From contig NZ_FNPH01000001.1 of assembly GCF_900107255.1 (NCBI RefSeq), positions 1,116,001 to 1,180,000 on the forward strand: 64,000 nt of DNA. The letters run 5' to 3'. The DNA is from Micromonospora pattaloongensis. GTDB lineage: Bacteria > Actinomycetota > Actinomycetes > Mycobacteriales > Micromonosporaceae. The notes under the pieces were generated by a model, which saw nothing but the letters and a program-made list of their open reading frames with translations, made no database searches and was not told where the DNA came from. A program made the translations under genes and the position numbers. Below are positions 37,381 through 45,945 of the stretch, in pieces (position 1 is the first letter of the stretch; the number at the start of each line of letters is the position of its first letter).

Positions 37381-38160
37381 GTGTCGGAGCTGACGAATCC
37401 GGCCCCGCCGCCGGGCAGGGCGCGGCCGACCAGCGTCACCGTGTCGAGTTATCTGCTGTATCTGGTCGCCGCGCTTCAGGTGATCGGCTTGGTCGTTGCG
37501 CTGTCCGCGCTCGGCCCGCTGCAGGAGATCTACGAGGACGCCTTCGCGGGGACCGAGGGGCCGGGCGCGGCTTTCGCGACGGCCGCGATGGTCGTCGCCG
37601 CCGTGTTGGGGTTGATCGTCGCGATCGGCCTGGTGGTGCTCGGGATTCTCAACAACCGGGGCAAGAACGTCTCCCGCATCATCACCTGGGTGCTCGGCGG
37701 TCTCTTCGCCTGCTGCTCGGGCTTCGGGGTCCTCAGCAGCGCGCTGGGCAGCGCGTTGGGCGGCGGTTCGTCCGGCGGCGCGGGCATGCCGGACCAGGCG
37801 GAGATCCAGCGCCGGATCGAGCAGGAGCTGCCCTGGTACACCCCGGTCAGCGTGGTGCTCGGCGTGATCTCGGTGATCGCTCTGCTCGTGGCGCTCATCC
37901 TGCTCGCGCTGCCGGCGTCCAACGAGTTCTTCCGCAAGCCGCAGGCGGCCTGGGAGCCGCCGGTGCCGGGCGCGGGGTACCCGCCGGTCCCGGGCGGTCC
38001 CTACCCGGGATACCCGGCGACCCCGGGCTATCCGTCCGGCCAGGGCACGCCGGCGACGAGTACGCCGCCGTCGACGAGCACGCCACCGGCGCCGCCGAGC
38101 AACCCCGCCGCGAACCCGCCGTCGGGTCCCTCGGAGCCGCCCGCTCCGCCCTCCAGCTGA
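37381..38160 (+). CDS. Four-helix membrane protein with proline-rich tail
   Basis: 259 residues from GTG 37381, after GGGAGGAAGAG. Predicted helices lie near 24-42, 62-84, 98-122 and 160-180. The last 70 residues are Pro/Gly/Ser/Thr-rich (PPVPGAGYPPVPGGPYPGYP, then PSTSTPPAPP), probably disordered and cytoplasmic. This layout is common in actinobacterial membrane proteins of unknown function. It resembles its downstream neighbour at 38236 in overall design, suggesting paralogy. No catalytic motif is visible. Confidence 0.7.
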   Translation: MSELTNPAPPPGRARPTSVTVSSYLLYLVAALQVIGLVVALSALGPLQEIYEDAFAGTEGPGAAFATAAMVVAAVLGLIVAIGLVVLGILNNRGKNVSRIITWVLGGLFACCSGFGVLSSALGSALGGGSSGGAGMPDQAEIQRRIEQELPWYTPVSVVLGVISVIALLVALILLALPASNEFFRKPQAAWEPPVPGAGYPPVPGGPYPGYPATPGYPSGQGTPATSTPPSTSTPPAPPSNPAANPPSGPSEPPAPPSS

Positions 38161-38186
38161 TCGGGCAAAAGTAGACCGGAACGGAT

Positions 38187-38231
38187 ATCCCCCCGAGTAG
38201 GTTCGAAGCGTTCGCCACTACTCGGGGGGAT
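38187..38231 (+). promoter_or_regulatory. Hairpin overlapping the ribosome binding site of the 38236 gene
   Basis: ATCCCCCCGAGTAG (38187-38200) pairs perfectly with CTACTCGGGGGGAT (38218-38231). The right arm contains the only Shine-Dalgarno-like sequence before ATG 38236. It can be a terminator for the upstream gene, a translational block for the downstream gene, or both. Confidence 0.6.
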
Positions 38232-38235
38232 TTCC

Positions 38236-38862
38236 ATGTACCCAGGCGCTCCCGCCGTCGGGCAGCCGAGCCCGGTCCGCCCGCCGCCGGTGACCGCGGC
38301 CGTGGCGATCCTGATCCTGATGGGCGTCGTCGGACTCGTCCACGCGTTGGCCGGGCTCGCCGTGATGGCCCGCGTCGTCGACCGGGTGCGGAACGCCGCG
38401 CACGCCGTCGGTGTCGCCGGTTCGGACGCCGACACCGTCGTGTGGGGCGTACGCGCCGGCGCGATCGCCGCCGCGCTGATCGGGTTGCTCTTCGCGTTCC
38501 TGCTGATCCTGCTCGCCTTCGGTATCGCGCGCGGCAGCAGCGCGGCCCGGGTGGGCACCTGGGTGGTGTGCGCGTTCGGGCTGCTCTGCGGCTGCGCCAC
38601 CGCGATCGCGACCCTCGGGCAGCGCGCGGTCGAGGTGGAGGTGGCGGGCAGCCCGGGCCGGGTGGAGCTGCTGGGCGCGCTCGCCGACGCCTACCCGGCC
38701 TGGTGGATCTGGCTCAGCGGCGGTCTTTCCGTGAGCCAGGCGCTCGGCTACCTTGTGGTGGCCCTGTTGCTGGCGCTTCCCGCGTCGACCGCCTTCTTCC
38801 GGCGGGAGCCTCCCGTGAGCGGGCCACCGCCGGCGTCGGGGCCCGTCCCACCGTCGATCTGA
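38236..38862 (+). CDS. Four-helix membrane protein with proline-rich ends
   Basis: 208 residues from ATG 38236. A short Pro-rich N-terminus (YPGAPAVGQPSPVRPPPV) precedes helices at about 22-44, 75-100, 105-125 and 158-182. The end is again Pro-rich. LPASTAFFRRE resembles LPASNEFFRKP in the preceding protein, supporting common ancestry of the two. Function unknown. Its translation start may be sequestered in the hairpin at 38187-38231. Confidence 0.7.
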   Translation: MYPGAPAVGQPSPVRPPPVTAAVAILILMGVVGLVHALAGLAVMARVVDRVRNAAHAVGVAGSDADTVVWGVRAGAIAAALIGLLFAFLLILLAFGIARGSSAARVGTWVVCAFGLLCGCATAIATLGQRAVEVEVAGSPGRVELLGALADAYPAWWIWLSGGLSVSQALGYLVVALLLALPASTAFFRREPPVSGPPPASGPVPPSI

Positions 38863-38872
38863 GGTAACCGTC

Positions 38873-39682
38873 GTGGTCGCACCGTCCGCTTCCCGCCGTA
38901 CCGCCGTGGTCACCGGGGCCACCGCCGGCATCGGCGCCGCCTTCGCCCGTCGCCTTGCCGCGGACGGCTTCGACCTGGTGCTGGTGGCCCGGGACGCTGA
39001 GCGGCTGACCGGGCAGGCCGCCGAGCTCACGGCGGCGTACGGCGTGCGGGCGGTGACGCTGCCGGCCGATCTGTCCACGGACGACGGTTGCGGGGCGGTG
39101 GAGGAGCGGCTGCGTGACGCGGCGGACCCGGTCGAGCTGCTGGTCAACAACGCCGGCATCAGCCTGAACAAGCCGTTCCTACGCTCGACCGCCGACGACG
39201 AGGCGCGGCTGTTGCGGCTCAACGTGCACGCCGTGATGCGGCTGACCCTGGCGGTGCTGCCCGGCATGACGGAACGCCGCCACGGTGCCGTGATCAACGT
39301 CTCCTCCGTCGCCGGCTTCGGTGCGGTGATGCCCGGCTCCACCTACTCCGCGAGCAAGGCCTGGGTGACCAACTTCAGCGAGTCCGTCGCGCTCTCGGTC
39401 CGGCCGTTCAACGTACGGGTGATGGCGCTCTGTCCCGGGTACACGCGCACGGAGTTCCACGACCGGGCGGGGATAAACATGTCGAAAACCCCTGCATGGA
39501 TGTGGCTGGCCGCGGACGACGTGGTTGCGGCCGCGTTGCGGGATCTCGGCCGTGGCAAGCAGGTCAGCGTTCCGGACTGGAAGTACAAGCTCGCGGTTCT
39601 CGGGCTGCGGCACGCGCCGCGGGGGCTGCTGCAGGCGGTGGCGCGGGACACGCGCGGGCGGATCGGCCGGGAAGAGCGCTGA
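38873..39682 (+). CDS. Short-chain dehydrogenase/reductase (SDR)
   Basis: 269 residues from GTG 38873, after GAGGT. Rossmann motif TGATAGIGAAFARRLA, NNAGISL, INVSSVAGFG, and the catalytic Tyr and Lys in STYSASKAW are all present, followed by the LCPGYTRTEFHDR substrate-loop segment. It resembles classical oxidoreductases of the DltE/YqjQ type acting on lipid-like or carbonyl substrates with NADP(H). The true substrate is unknown. It lies 10 nt after the membrane-protein gene and may be co-transcribed with it. Confidence 0.88.
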   Translation: MVAPSASRRTAVVTGATAGIGAAFARRLAADGFDLVLVARDAERLTGQAAELTAAYGVRAVTLPADLSTDDGCGAVEERLRDAADPVELLVNNAGISLNKPFLRSTADDEARLLRLNVHAVMRLTLAVLPGMTERRHGAVINVSSVAGFGAVMPGSTYSASKAWVTNFSESVALSVRPFNVRVMALCPGYTRTEFHDRAGINMSKTPAWMWLAADDVVAAALRDLGRGKQVSVPDWKYKLAVLGLRHAPRGLLQAVARDTRGRIGREER

Positions 39683-40355
39683 TCGTCCGGCCGCGAGACA
39701 CCCCGTTCATCCGTCCGGTCACCGCGCGTGCCGTTTAGGGCGGCGGTCGGGGCGGTTCGGCCGACGACGGACATCGAAGTGATGACGCCCGATTGAGTGA
39801 AAAATCGCGGCGATGAATACGTCGTGGGAGCGCGCTCGCGAGCCGGCCGGCCGCCTCCGGCGGGCGTCCTGCGGCTCATCCGCGCCCCGCGTCGCCCCCG
39901 ATGTGGCGCGCAGTTGGCCCCGACCCGGCGACGTCGCCCGTGCCGACCCGCTCGACCCACCTGCGCCGCCGGGTCCGACGGTTCCGTGCCGGGACCGTCG
40001 CGCGGCGGCGACCCGTCCGCGAGAGCGATCGGTCTGATGTTCCCGCTGGTGGTCGCGGTCGTCGGCACGACGCCCGCGCGCGCCCGAGTCGGGTGTTACG
40101 CCCCGCCGCGCGGTCTTATCGACCGGCCGTGATTGCGCGTCGCCGGGCACACACATCGGAATTCCGTTGGAAATCAGCGCGTGAGCGTTGTGTCGTCGAT
40201 CGATGTTTCGTCCTTTCGTACGTGGGAATATGTCGTTTCGGGGCTGGACGTCGCACGCGGCGGCACACCCGGCGTTGACCTGCGTCTTCCTCCCGTTCGT
40301 GCCGATCAACCGCCAGCTGTGCACCCGCCGGGCCCACAGTTTCCCTCCCAGGGGT
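39683..40355. other. Long gene-poor region upstream of pyrE
   Basis: About 670 bp without a convincing gene. One plus-strand frame (39813-40037, beginning MNTSWERAREPAG) contains SAPRVAPDVARSWPRP, reminiscent of the N-terminus of GAF-domain regulators (VRPxVAxSWxRS). It could be a decayed remnant. The last 250 bp are less GC-rich and include TTGACC (40274-40279). Otherwise I see nothing in it. Confidence 0.4.
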
Positions 40356-40371
40356 GACAAGTAGTCTTGTC
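40356..40371 (+). promoter_or_regulatory. pyrE leaderless promoter with palindrome
   Basis: GACAAG-TAGT-CTTGTC is a perfect inverted repeat. It encloses TAGTCT (40362-40367), a TANNNT -10 box 8 nt before ATG 40376. Transcription therefore probably starts at or next to the start codon, and a protein on the palindrome would block it. Confidence 0.6.
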
Positions 40372-40375
40372 CGCC

Positions 40376-40915
40376 ATGGGCGACCACGACGACCTGCGTA
40401 AATTCATCACTGAGCTCGCTGTCGTACATGGCAAGGTGGTGTTGTCCTCCGGACGCGAAGCGGACTGGTACGTCGACCTGCGGCGCGTGACGTTGCACCA
40501 TGCGGCGGCACCGCTCGTCGGTCGGGTGCTGCTGGACCTCACCGCGGACTGGCAGTTCGACGCGGTCGGCGGGCTCACGCTGGGCGCGGACCCGGTCGCC
40601 CTGTCGATGCTGCACGCGGCTCCGGCCACGCAGCGTCGACTGGACGCCTTCGTGGTCCGCAAGTCGGAGAAGACGCACGGGCTGCAGCGACGGATCGAAG
40701 GACCGGACGTCGCGGGCCGCCGGGTGCTGGCGGTCGAGGACACCTCGACGACGGGAGGCAGTGTGCTCACCGCCGTGGAGGCATTAAGGGAAGCGGGAGC
40801 CGAGGTCGTGGGCGTGGCGGTTATTGTCGATCGAGGGGCGGGCGACGCGGTGCGGGCCGCTGGTCTTCCCTATCGGGCGGCCTACACGTTGGCCGACCTC
40901 GGCCTAGTGGCCTAA
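40376..40915 (+). CDS. pyrE: Orotate phosphoribosyltransferase
   Basis: 179 residues from ATG 40376. Family landmarks are GKVVLSSGREADWYVDLRRVTL, GGLTLGADPVALSM, FVVRKSEKTHG and the PRPP-binding VLAVEDTSTTGGSVLTAV. It joins orotate and PRPP to give OMP in pyrimidine synthesis. No Shine-Dalgarno is present and the -10 box is 8 nt upstream, so the mRNA is probably leaderless. It stands apart from other pyr genes, as is common in actinobacteria. The ArsR-type gene follows at 67 bp. Confidence 0.95.
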   Translation: MGDHDDLRKFITELAVVHGKVVLSSGREADWYVDLRRVTLHHAAAPLVGRVLLDLTADWQFDAVGGLTLGADPVALSMLHAAPATQRRLDAFVVRKSEKTHGLQRRIEGPDVAGRRVLAVEDTSTTGGSVLTAVEALREAGAEVVGVAVIVDRGAGDAVRAAGLPYRAAYTLADLGLVA

Positions 40916-40932
40916 AAGTTTGCCGATTCGGA

Positions 40933-40948
40933 CCTGCTGATATGCAGG
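40933..40948. promoter_or_regulatory. Candidate operator of the ArsR-type gene
   Basis: CCTGC-TGATAT-GCAGG, an inverted repeat with an AT-rich centre 33 bp before the GTG start at 40982. ArsR/SmtB repressors commonly bind such sites over their own promoter. Confidence 0.4.
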
Positions 40949-40981
40949 CGGGTCGATGCTGTTGGTGGAAGGATGGATTTC

Positions 40982-41350
40982 GTGGGAACTGCGTTGGCTG
41001 AAATGACTATGCCTCAGATCTCGCCGCTTGCCGGCGAGCCGATCGAACGTGCCGACGCCGAGCGACTCGCGGGGGTCCTCAAGGCGCTCGCCGACCCTGC
41101 CCGACTGCGGCTGCTCAGCCTGATCCAGTCGGCGCCGGAGGGCGAGGCCTGCGTCTGCGACCTCACCGCCCCGCTCGGCCTCTCGCAGCCGACTGTGAGC
41201 CACCACCTGCGCATCCTCACCGAGGCAGGCCTGCTGGAGCGGGAGAAGCGTGGCGTGTGGGCCTACTACCGGCTGGTGCCGGCCGCGATCGCCACGATCG
41301 CGGACCTGCTGACCCCGCCGCGTAAGCGCGCCACCAAGAAGGCTCGCTGA
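40982..41350 (+). CDS. ArsR/SmtB-family metal-responsive repressor
   Basis: 122 residues. GTG 40982 is preferred because GGAAGGA lies 8 nt before it; ATG 40973 overlaps that motif. The winged helix is clear: LAGVLKALADPARLRLLSLIQS, QPTVSHHLRILTEAGLLEREKRGVWAYYRLVP. The CVCDL in the first recognition-helix region provides the Cys-x-Cys pair used by arsenite/antimonite-type sensors, so a thiophilic metal(loid) is the likely inducer. No arsenic or efflux gene is adjacent, so its target may be elsewhere. A Lys/Arg tail ends the protein. Confidence 0.9.
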   Translation: MGTALAEMTMPQISPLAGEPIERADAERLAGVLKALADPARLRLLSLIQSAPEGEACVCDLTAPLGLSQPTVSHHLRILTEAGLLEREKRGVWAYYRLVPAAIATIADLLTPPRKRATKKAR

Positions 41351-41351
41351 A

Positions 41352-41708
41352 TCAGCGCGGGAGCGCCTGGCGTCCCTCCGCTGTGAGGTGACGCCAGGCG
41401 GTCCCGCGAGCCCTCGGGGGCTCTCGACCGGCCGGCCGGGGCGCCAAGCCCGGCCACCTCGGCGAGGCGGCCGGGTCGATCCGCAGGTACGTGCGGTCCC
41501 GGCCCTTGATCCCCGGCTGCAGCAGCGCCCGCCGGCCGTCCACCGCGCCGGGCCGGCGTACGGCGTCACCACCATTCCCGCGCCGCCCGCGGCGGTCAGC
41601 TCCGGCGACCGGTGCGTGGCCGCGCCAGCGCGACAACACGGCGAAGATCGTCTCAGGTGGCCGCCGCGCGAGCCCTCCCATCTCGATGCGCTCCGGTTGC
41701 CGCCGCAA
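41352..41708 (-). CDS. Doubtful minus-strand reading frame
   Basis: The only frame of any length in the 41351-41761 gap would encode 118 residues rich in Arg, Pro and Gly. Third-position GC is moderately high, and a central stretch (KGRDRTYLRIDPAASPRW) looks protein-like. However, its 3' end runs through the hairpin at 41356-41408, no ribosome binding site is evident and no family is recognised. I keep it only as a possibility; the stretch may simply be non-coding. Confidence 0.2.
   Translation of the reverse strand: MRRQPERIEMGGLARRPPETIFAVLSRWRGHAPVAGADRRGRRGNGGDAVRRPGAVDGRRALLQPGIKGRDRTYLRIDPAASPRWPGLAPRPAGREPPRARGTAWRHLTAEGRQALPR
41356..41408 (+). terminator. Long hairpin terminator after the ArsR-type gene
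   Basis: Nineteen-base arms (41356-41374 and 41390-41408) pair with one G-G mismatch around a 15-nt loop; the left arm is CGCGGGAGCGCCTGGCGTC. It begins 5 nt after the stop. No U-run. Confidence 0.7.
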
Positions 41709-41761
41709 TGTTTTCGATGCCCGCCTCCGTCATTAGGGTCGAGAGCCCATCGGAGGTGCCC

Positions 41762-42238
41762 GTGACGTACGAGGAGTTCGCCGACTCCCGACTCACCGCG
41801 ATGCTGCGCTATGCCGTGATGCTGACCGGTGACCCCCACCTTGCGCAGGACCTGCTGCAGGAGACGATGGTGCGGGTCCAGCTCAACTGGCGCCGGGTGG
41901 CGCGCGCCGACTCGCCGGAGCGCTACGTGCGCCGGATGCTCACCAACCAGTACGTCGACTGGCGGCGGGGATCGTGGTTTCGCCGGGTGATCCTCCGAGC
42001 CGAGCACGAGGAGCCGCGTGGGCTGCCGGACCACGCGCAGGCCACGGCGGACCGGGACCAGATCTGGTCCTGGCTGGCGCGGCTGCCGCGCCGACAACGG
42101 GCGGCGCTGGTGCTGCGGTACTACGAGGACCTGCCCGACGCTGAGATCGCCGAGGTGCTCGGCTGTGCGGTCGGCACGGTCCGGGCGTCGGTCTCGCGGG
42201 CGCTCGCCACGCTCCGCGCCGAGTTGGTGGAGGCATGA
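41762..42238 (+). CDS. SigE-family RNA polymerase sigma factor (ECF)
   Basis: 158 residues. GTG 41762 follows GGAGG by 5 nt; earlier in-frame starts have no such site. Region 2 includes LTAMLRYAVMLTGDPHLAQDLLQETMVRVQLNWRRV and YVRRMLTNQYVDWRRGSW. Region 4 includes LPRRQRAALVLRYYEDLPDAEIAEVLGCAVGTVRASVSRALATLR. This is the abundant actinobacterial SigE/SigK-type ECF family. It should direct a small stress or envelope regulon. The stop overlaps the following LCP gene as ATGA, so the two are co-translated. Confidence 0.92.
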   Translation: MTYEEFADSRLTAMLRYAVMLTGDPHLAQDLLQETMVRVQLNWRRVARADSPERYVRRMLTNQYVDWRRGSWFRRVILRAEHEEPRGLPDHAQATADRDQIWSWLARLPRRQRAALVLRYYEDLPDAEIAEVLGCAVGTVRASVSRALATLRAELVEA

Positions 42239-43338
42239 CGGTGATCGAGGACGACCTGCGGGCGACGTTCGCCCGGCACGAGAAGCTGACACCGCCGGCG
42301 GCCCCACTGCGGGCGATCATCGACCGGACGGCGGCCCGCCGTCGTCGCCGGCGTCGTACGGTCGTCGCCACGGCGGCCGCGTTGGTGCTGCTCGCCGGGG
42401 CCGCGGTCCCGGCGCTGGCCCGGAGCGTGCTCGGTGGGCCCGTATCGGTCGGGACCGGCTTGTTGGGCGGTGACGCCGGTCCCGCCGTTCCGGCGAAGCC
42501 GCTGAACTTCCTCCTGGTCGGCCTGGACCGTCGGCCGGGGTCGGCCGACGTGCGCGCGGACACGGTGATGATCCTGCATGTGCCGCGGGACCGGAGGAGC
42601 GCTTTCGTCATCTCCATCCCGCGGGACGCCCGGGTGGCGATCCCGGGGCACGGCGCAGACAAGATCAATAGCGCGTTCTTCCATGGTGGCCAACGCGGGG
42701 ACCGGCTCGACGTCCCCGGTGGGCTGCGACTGACCGCACGTGCCGTCCAGCAGCTCACCGGGCTCGAGCTGGACGGGGCGGCGGTCGTGGAATTCTCCGC
42801 GTTACGCGGCGTCACCGACGCGGTCGGCGGGGTGCGGATGTGTCTGGACCGGCCGGTCCGGTCCGCACACACCGAGCGGGTCTTCCCGAAGGGCTGCCAG
42901 GACCTGGACGGCGCGGCGGCGATGGATCTGCTGCGGCAGCGCTTCGATCTGCCGGACGGGGCGTTCGGCCGGGACCGCATGGGCCAGCGCTACCTCCGGG
43001 CGCTACTGGCGAAGGCGACGAGCGCCCAGGTGCGGGACAACCCGCTGCGCCTGCACGAGGTGCTACGGGCGGCCGGGCCGGGGCTGACGCTCGACATGAA
43101 GGGCTTCGACCTCGCCGACCTGTTGTTCGCGACCCGCGCCATCCCGGCCGACGGCGTCGCCGGCATCACGCTGCGGAGCGTCGGCGGCGTGGTCGAAGGT
43201 CGCGGTCACAGCCGCGGGTTCGACCGCGTCGGCTCGGTGGAGTTGGACCGGGTGTCGCTGCGCGCGCTCGTCGACGCCGTGCAGCGGGACGAGGTCGCGG
43301 CCTGGGCGACCGCGCACCCGGATCAGATCACCCGATAG
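42235..43338 (+). CDS. LytR-CpsA-Psr (LCP) family protein with anti-sigma-like N-terminus
   Basis: 367 residues from ATG 42235. The cytoplasmic first 40 residues (EDDLRATFARHEKLTPPAAPLRAIIDRTAARRRRRR) resemble the N-terminal segments of membrane proteins paired with SigE-family sigma factors. A transmembrane helix follows (about 41-62). The external LCP domain has NFLLVGLDRRPGSADVRADTVMILHV, SIPRDARVAIPGHGADKINSAFFHGG and a late RQRFDLPDGAFGRDRMGQRY with the conserved arginines. LCP enzymes attach glycopolymers to peptidoglycan. Fusion and coupling to the sigma gene suggest it may also control that sigma factor. Confidence 0.88.
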   Translation: MTVIEDDLRATFARHEKLTPPAAPLRAIIDRTAARRRRRRRTVVATAAALVLLAGAAVPALARSVLGGPVSVGTGLLGGDAGPAVPAKPLNFLLVGLDRRPGSADVRADTVMILHVPRDRRSAFVISIPRDARVAIPGHGADKINSAFFHGGQRGDRLDVPGGLRLTARAVQQLTGLELDGAAVVEFSALRGVTDAVGGVRMCLDRPVRSAHTERVFPKGCQDLDGAAAMDLLRQRFDLPDGAFGRDRMGQRYLRALLAKATSAQVRDNPLRLHEVLRAAGPGLTLDMKGFDLADLLFATRAIPADGVAGITLRSVGGVVEGRGHSRGFDRVGSVELDRVSLRALVDAVQRDEVAAWATAHPDQITR

Positions 43339-43346
43339 TGATCGTC

Positions 43347-43380
43347 CCGCCGGGCGCCGCGTTTGCGCGGCGCCCGGCGG
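43347..43380. terminator. Bidirectional hairpin terminator
   Basis: CCGCCGGGCGCCGCG (43347-43361) pairs perfectly with 43366-43380 around TTTG, between two convergent genes. Confidence 0.75.
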
Positions 43381-43387
43381 AACGGGT

Positions 43388-43594
43388 TCAGCGGTAGTCG
43401 TCGTCGAGGTCGATGACGCGGGCCTGTTCCATCGCGTCCCACTCGTCGACCTCGAAACCGCGCCGGATCTCGGTGTCCTGGTCGGCCGGGTTGGCCATGG
43501 TCGCCTGTTCGACGGCGTCGGCCGCCGGCGCCTCCGGGTCACGCTCCTCGGCGCTGAGGTGCTCGCTGGGGGCGAGGTCCTCTTCCGGTTGCAT
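43388..43594 (-). CDS. Small acidic protein, 68 residues
   Basis: ATG 43594 follows AAGGAGG by 8 nt. The protein (MQPEEDLAPSEHLSAEERDP, ending ARVIDLDDDYR) is strongly acidic, without cysteine or membrane segment. The middle (DQDTEIRRGFEVDEWDAMEQ) is the most conserved-looking part. I recognise no named family. The excellent ribosome site, convergent placement with a terminator and divergent partner gene make it credible. Role unknown. Confidence 0.65.
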   Translation of the reverse strand: MQPEEDLAPSEHLSAEERDPEAPAADAVEQATMANPADQDTEIRRGFEVDEWDAMEQARVIDLDDDYR

Positions 43595-43733
43595 CGTCGT
43601 CGCCTCCTTCCGAGCCGCGGCATGCTCCGTCCCCCCACGGTACGGGTTACCGAGATCGACGGGTGCCTGGTTGCCGGGAAAACCCTGTGCCCTTCCATGT
43701 CCCCGGATTGTGCCGAGATGACACCATGTCGTC

Positions 43734-44111
43734 GTGAGCTTCCTGATCCGAATCCTGAGCACCGCGGTCGCGCTGTGGATCACCACGCTGGTGGTGCCCG
43801 GCATCGAGGTGACGGGCGGCTCGCCCGCCCGGAACGCGTTGACGCTGGTCATCGTCGCGGTCATCTTCGGGCTCGTCAACGCCGTGCTCAAGCCCATCAT
43901 CAAGTCGGTGGGGTGCCTGTTCTACGTTCTGACGCTCGGGCTGTTCGCGCTCGTCGTCAACGCGCTGCTCTTCCTGCTGACGGACTGGATCGCCAGCCTG
44001 TTCGATCTGCCGTTCCGGATCAGCGGCTTCTGGGCGGCGTTCTGGGGAGCGATCGTGGTGGCGATCGTCGGCTGGGTGATCAGCCTCGTGGTTCCCGATC
44101 CCGGCGACTGA
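43734..44111 (+). CDS. Phage-holin-like family membrane protein (holin 4 superfamily)
   Basis: 125 residues from GTG 43734, with four predicted transmembrane helices. Conserved features are SFLIRILSTAVALWITTLVVPGIEV, IFGLVNAVLKPIIKSVGCLFYVLTLGLFALVVNALLFLLTDWI and the closing helix with GWVISLVVPDPGD. Despite the family name, chromosomal members such as this one are core membrane proteins without known lytic activity. It lies divergent to the acidic 68-residue gene and 136 bp before fba. Confidence 0.85.
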   Translation: MSFLIRILSTAVALWITTLVVPGIEVTGGSPARNALTLVIVAVIFGLVNAVLKPIIKSVGCLFYVLTLGLFALVVNALLFLLTDWIASLFDLPFRISGFWAAFWGAIVVAIVGWVISLVVPDPGD

Positions 44112-44247
44112 GCGGGCCGAGGGGTGATTTCCGCAACGTCAGTGACCTGCGGGATACTGCCCACGGAGGACAGCGCGGTCCGGCGCACACACATTGGGCA
44201 CACCGGAGTCCCCGGTTGCCGAGATCGGTACTGAAGGAGCGTTCGAT

Positions 44248-45273
<1,026 letters not shown>

Positions 45274-45286
45274 CACCTTCGTCGCC

Positions 45287-45320
45287 GCGGCCGGTTCCCC
45301 AGAGGCGGGGAGCCGGCCGC
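45287..45320 (+). terminator. Hairpin terminator after fba
   Basis: GCGGCCGGTTCCCC (45287-45300) pairs with GGGGAGCCGGCCGC (45307-45320) with one U-G pair and a 6-nt loop. Confidence 0.7.
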
Positions 45321-45423
45321 GCCGCATGTGCGGGTCGCGACGGCGTCGCTACGATCGTCCAGATCTGCCGAATCGAATCGCCGCCGACCCCCGGCGGCGG
45401 GCCCGTCCCCGGGAGGTCCCGTC

Positions 45424-45942
45424 GTGCTCGGCACGGAAGGGTACGAGCCGCAGTGGTGCCACCGCGCGTCGGCGCTGGCCGCCGCGCACCGGGCGCGCTG
45501 CGCGCGGATCGTCGGCCGGCCGCTGGACGGTGCCTGGCTGATGTGGGACGCCCGGCGGGGCGACTGGTTCGCCGCCGGCCCGGTGATCCTTGGCTTCGGT
45601 GACGTGAACATCGAGGTCACGCACCGCAAGTTCGACGAGTGCGCGATCACCTGGGGCCAGATCGACATGTCGATGCCGTTGGCCTGGCCCGGCCTGGCCC
45701 TGGACTGGCGGGCGTACTGTCACCCGGCGCTGCTCACCGTCCGCGGCCGACGACTGCGCGCGGTCAACGTGATCGAGCGGATCACGCCCACCGAGTGGCG
45801 TCCGCGGGTGCTGTACGGGGTGGAGTTCCTCTTCGAGGGCGCCCGGCTGGCCGTCTACAACGCGCTCGACGAGAACGCCCTCAGCGACGCCCCCGACGTC
45901 GATCTCCCGATCGGCTTCTGGCGGCGCGTCTCCATCGCCTGA
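45424..45942 (+). CDS. Conserved protein of unknown function, 172 residues
   Basis: GTG 45424 is chosen because GGGAGG lies 7 nt upstream; earlier in-frame codons lie in the fba terminator region. Distinct segments are VGRPLDGAWLMWDARRGDWFAAGPVILGFGDVNIEVTHRKFDECAITWGQIDM-type alternation of Trp and Asp residues, then LDWRAYCHPALLTVRGRRLRAVNVIER and GVEFLFEGARLAVYNALDENAL. It looks like a small soluble beta-rich protein. No family recognised. Convergent with the LOG-like gene, leaving only 3 bp between stops. Confidence 0.7.
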   Translation: MLGTEGYEPQWCHRASALAAAHRARCARIVGRPLDGAWLMWDARRGDWFAAGPVILGFGDVNIEVTHRKFDECAITWGQIDMSMPLAWPGLALDWRAYCHPALLTVRGRRLRAVNVIERITPTEWRPRVLYGVEFLFEGARLAVYNALDENALSDAPDVDLPIGFWRRVSIA

Positions 45943-45945
45943 CCC

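Noticed and set aside
39793-39815. TTGAGTGAAAAATCG as a third HspR site
   Set aside because: Only one half matches; the second half of the HAIR inverted repeat is missing.
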